Of a DNA stretch of 64,000 bases, positions 63,801 through 64,000 are shown in pieces. The translations under genes were made by a program, and so were the position numbers. The first letter of the stretch is position 1, and the number at the start of each line of letters is the position of its first letter. Source of the DNA: Acidobacteriota bacterium (GTDB lineage: Bacteria; Acidobacteriota; Thermoanaerobaculia; Thermoanaerobaculales; Sulfomarinibacteraceae); NCBI GenBank assembly GCA_015493585.1, contig WGCW01000044.1:1-64000 (forward strand), written 5' to 3'. The notes below the pieces were generated by a model, which was not told the origin of the DNA, did no database searches, and was given only the letters and a program-made list of their open reading frames with translations.

Positions 63801-64000
63801 TCAGCGGGTCAGGGACTGTGAGAAATCAATCATCCGCCGGGCCGAGCGGGACTGGCCTGAGGTATCGGTGACGGTCAACATGACCTTGAACTGCGATCCG
63901 TCGAGCGGGAAGGTGTGGTCAATGACGATGTCCTTGCGACCGCTGATGATGGTGCCGTCATCGAAGTCCCATTCGTAGGAGACGATGCCGTGATCGTCGG
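63801..64000 (-). CDS. PKD-domain protein, 5' end outside window
   Basis: The minus strand carries the last 66 codons of a larger gene ending in TGA at 63803-63801. The visible part holds a PKD domain: GIVSYEWDFDDG, then HTFPLDGSQFKVMLTVTD. It is probably the C-terminal domain of a secreted or surface protein, as PKD domains are mostly extracellular. Confidence 0.85.
   Translation of the reverse strand, partial: DDHGIVSYEWDFDDGTIISGRKDIVIDHTFPLDGSQFKVMLTVTDTSGQSRSARRMIDFSQSLTR

Overview
The window is GC-rich, densely coded DNA from a Gram-negative, two-membrane bacterium. It carries Tol genes, an Mla/MCE lipid-transport set, a large TonB-dependent receptor with an N-terminal carboxypeptidase-like domain (Oar type), a gliding-type MglA GTPase, a single-chain (PurL-PurQ fused) FGAM synthase and a secreted CARDB-repeat protein. 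This mix looks most like Acidobacteriota (for example Thermoanaerobaculia or relatives). That placement is inference: there is no rRNA gene here.

Layout. 1-6.3 kb: end of a small membrane-protein gene, a gene-poor stretch with small repeats, then two large exported proteins (CARDB protein; double SUMF-like protein). 6.4-15.1 kb: class V PLP enzyme, tRNA-Arg(ACG), purL, a PilZ-TM-AMIN protein, and a two-gene unit of an unusual radical SAM protein and an unknown 143-aa partner. 15.2-22.1 kb (minus): aroB-dnaB-mlaE-mlaF-MCE-radA, tightly packed; the MCE protein seems to end in its own outer-membrane beta-barrel. 22.1-29.5 kb (minus): Oar-like receptor, tsaB-rimI, and mglA with a LysM lytic transglycosylase. 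29.6-31.1 kb: a non-coding, repeat-filled island. 31.2-32.6 kb: alpha-oxoamine-synthase-like enzyme and a 56-aa basic protein.

32.8-44.2 kb (minus) is a metal-resistance block: copA-copB, a Cys-rich 101-aa secreted peptide, an HME-RND pump (czcCBA type), a PII-like protein, an ECF sigma factor with a DUF5667-type membrane protein, and a Spy/CpxP-like periplasmic protein. To its right lie a decayed type I restriction hsdR and a shifted remnant of an integron-type tyrosine recombinase, so this flank is an old mobile-DNA scar.

46.7-64 kb: a TPR protein with two cyclic-nucleotide domains, a palindromic intergenic repeat, tolQ-tolR-tolA-tolB, a zinc-ribbon protein and MFS transporter, an ECF sigma/zf-HC2 anti-sigma/YbjQ unit, a Tat-exported metallophosphoesterase, a UbiA-family enzyme resembling DPPR synthase, protoporphyrinogen oxidase, an oligopeptide-type ABC importer without ATPase genes, an NtrC-type regulator, and the end of a PKD-domain protein.

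A theme across the window is gene starts that look leaderless. At seven genes a -10-like hexamer ends exactly 6 nt before the start codon, which would put transcription start on the first base of the codon. Several others have 5-9 nt spacing. Genes with longer leaders, by contrast, carry clear Shine-Dalgarno sequences. The most promising leads are the MCE-barrel fusion, the CX10CX2C radical SAM pair, the leaderless architecture, an 18-bp motif that borders both repeat islands, and the PII/ECF-containing metal block.
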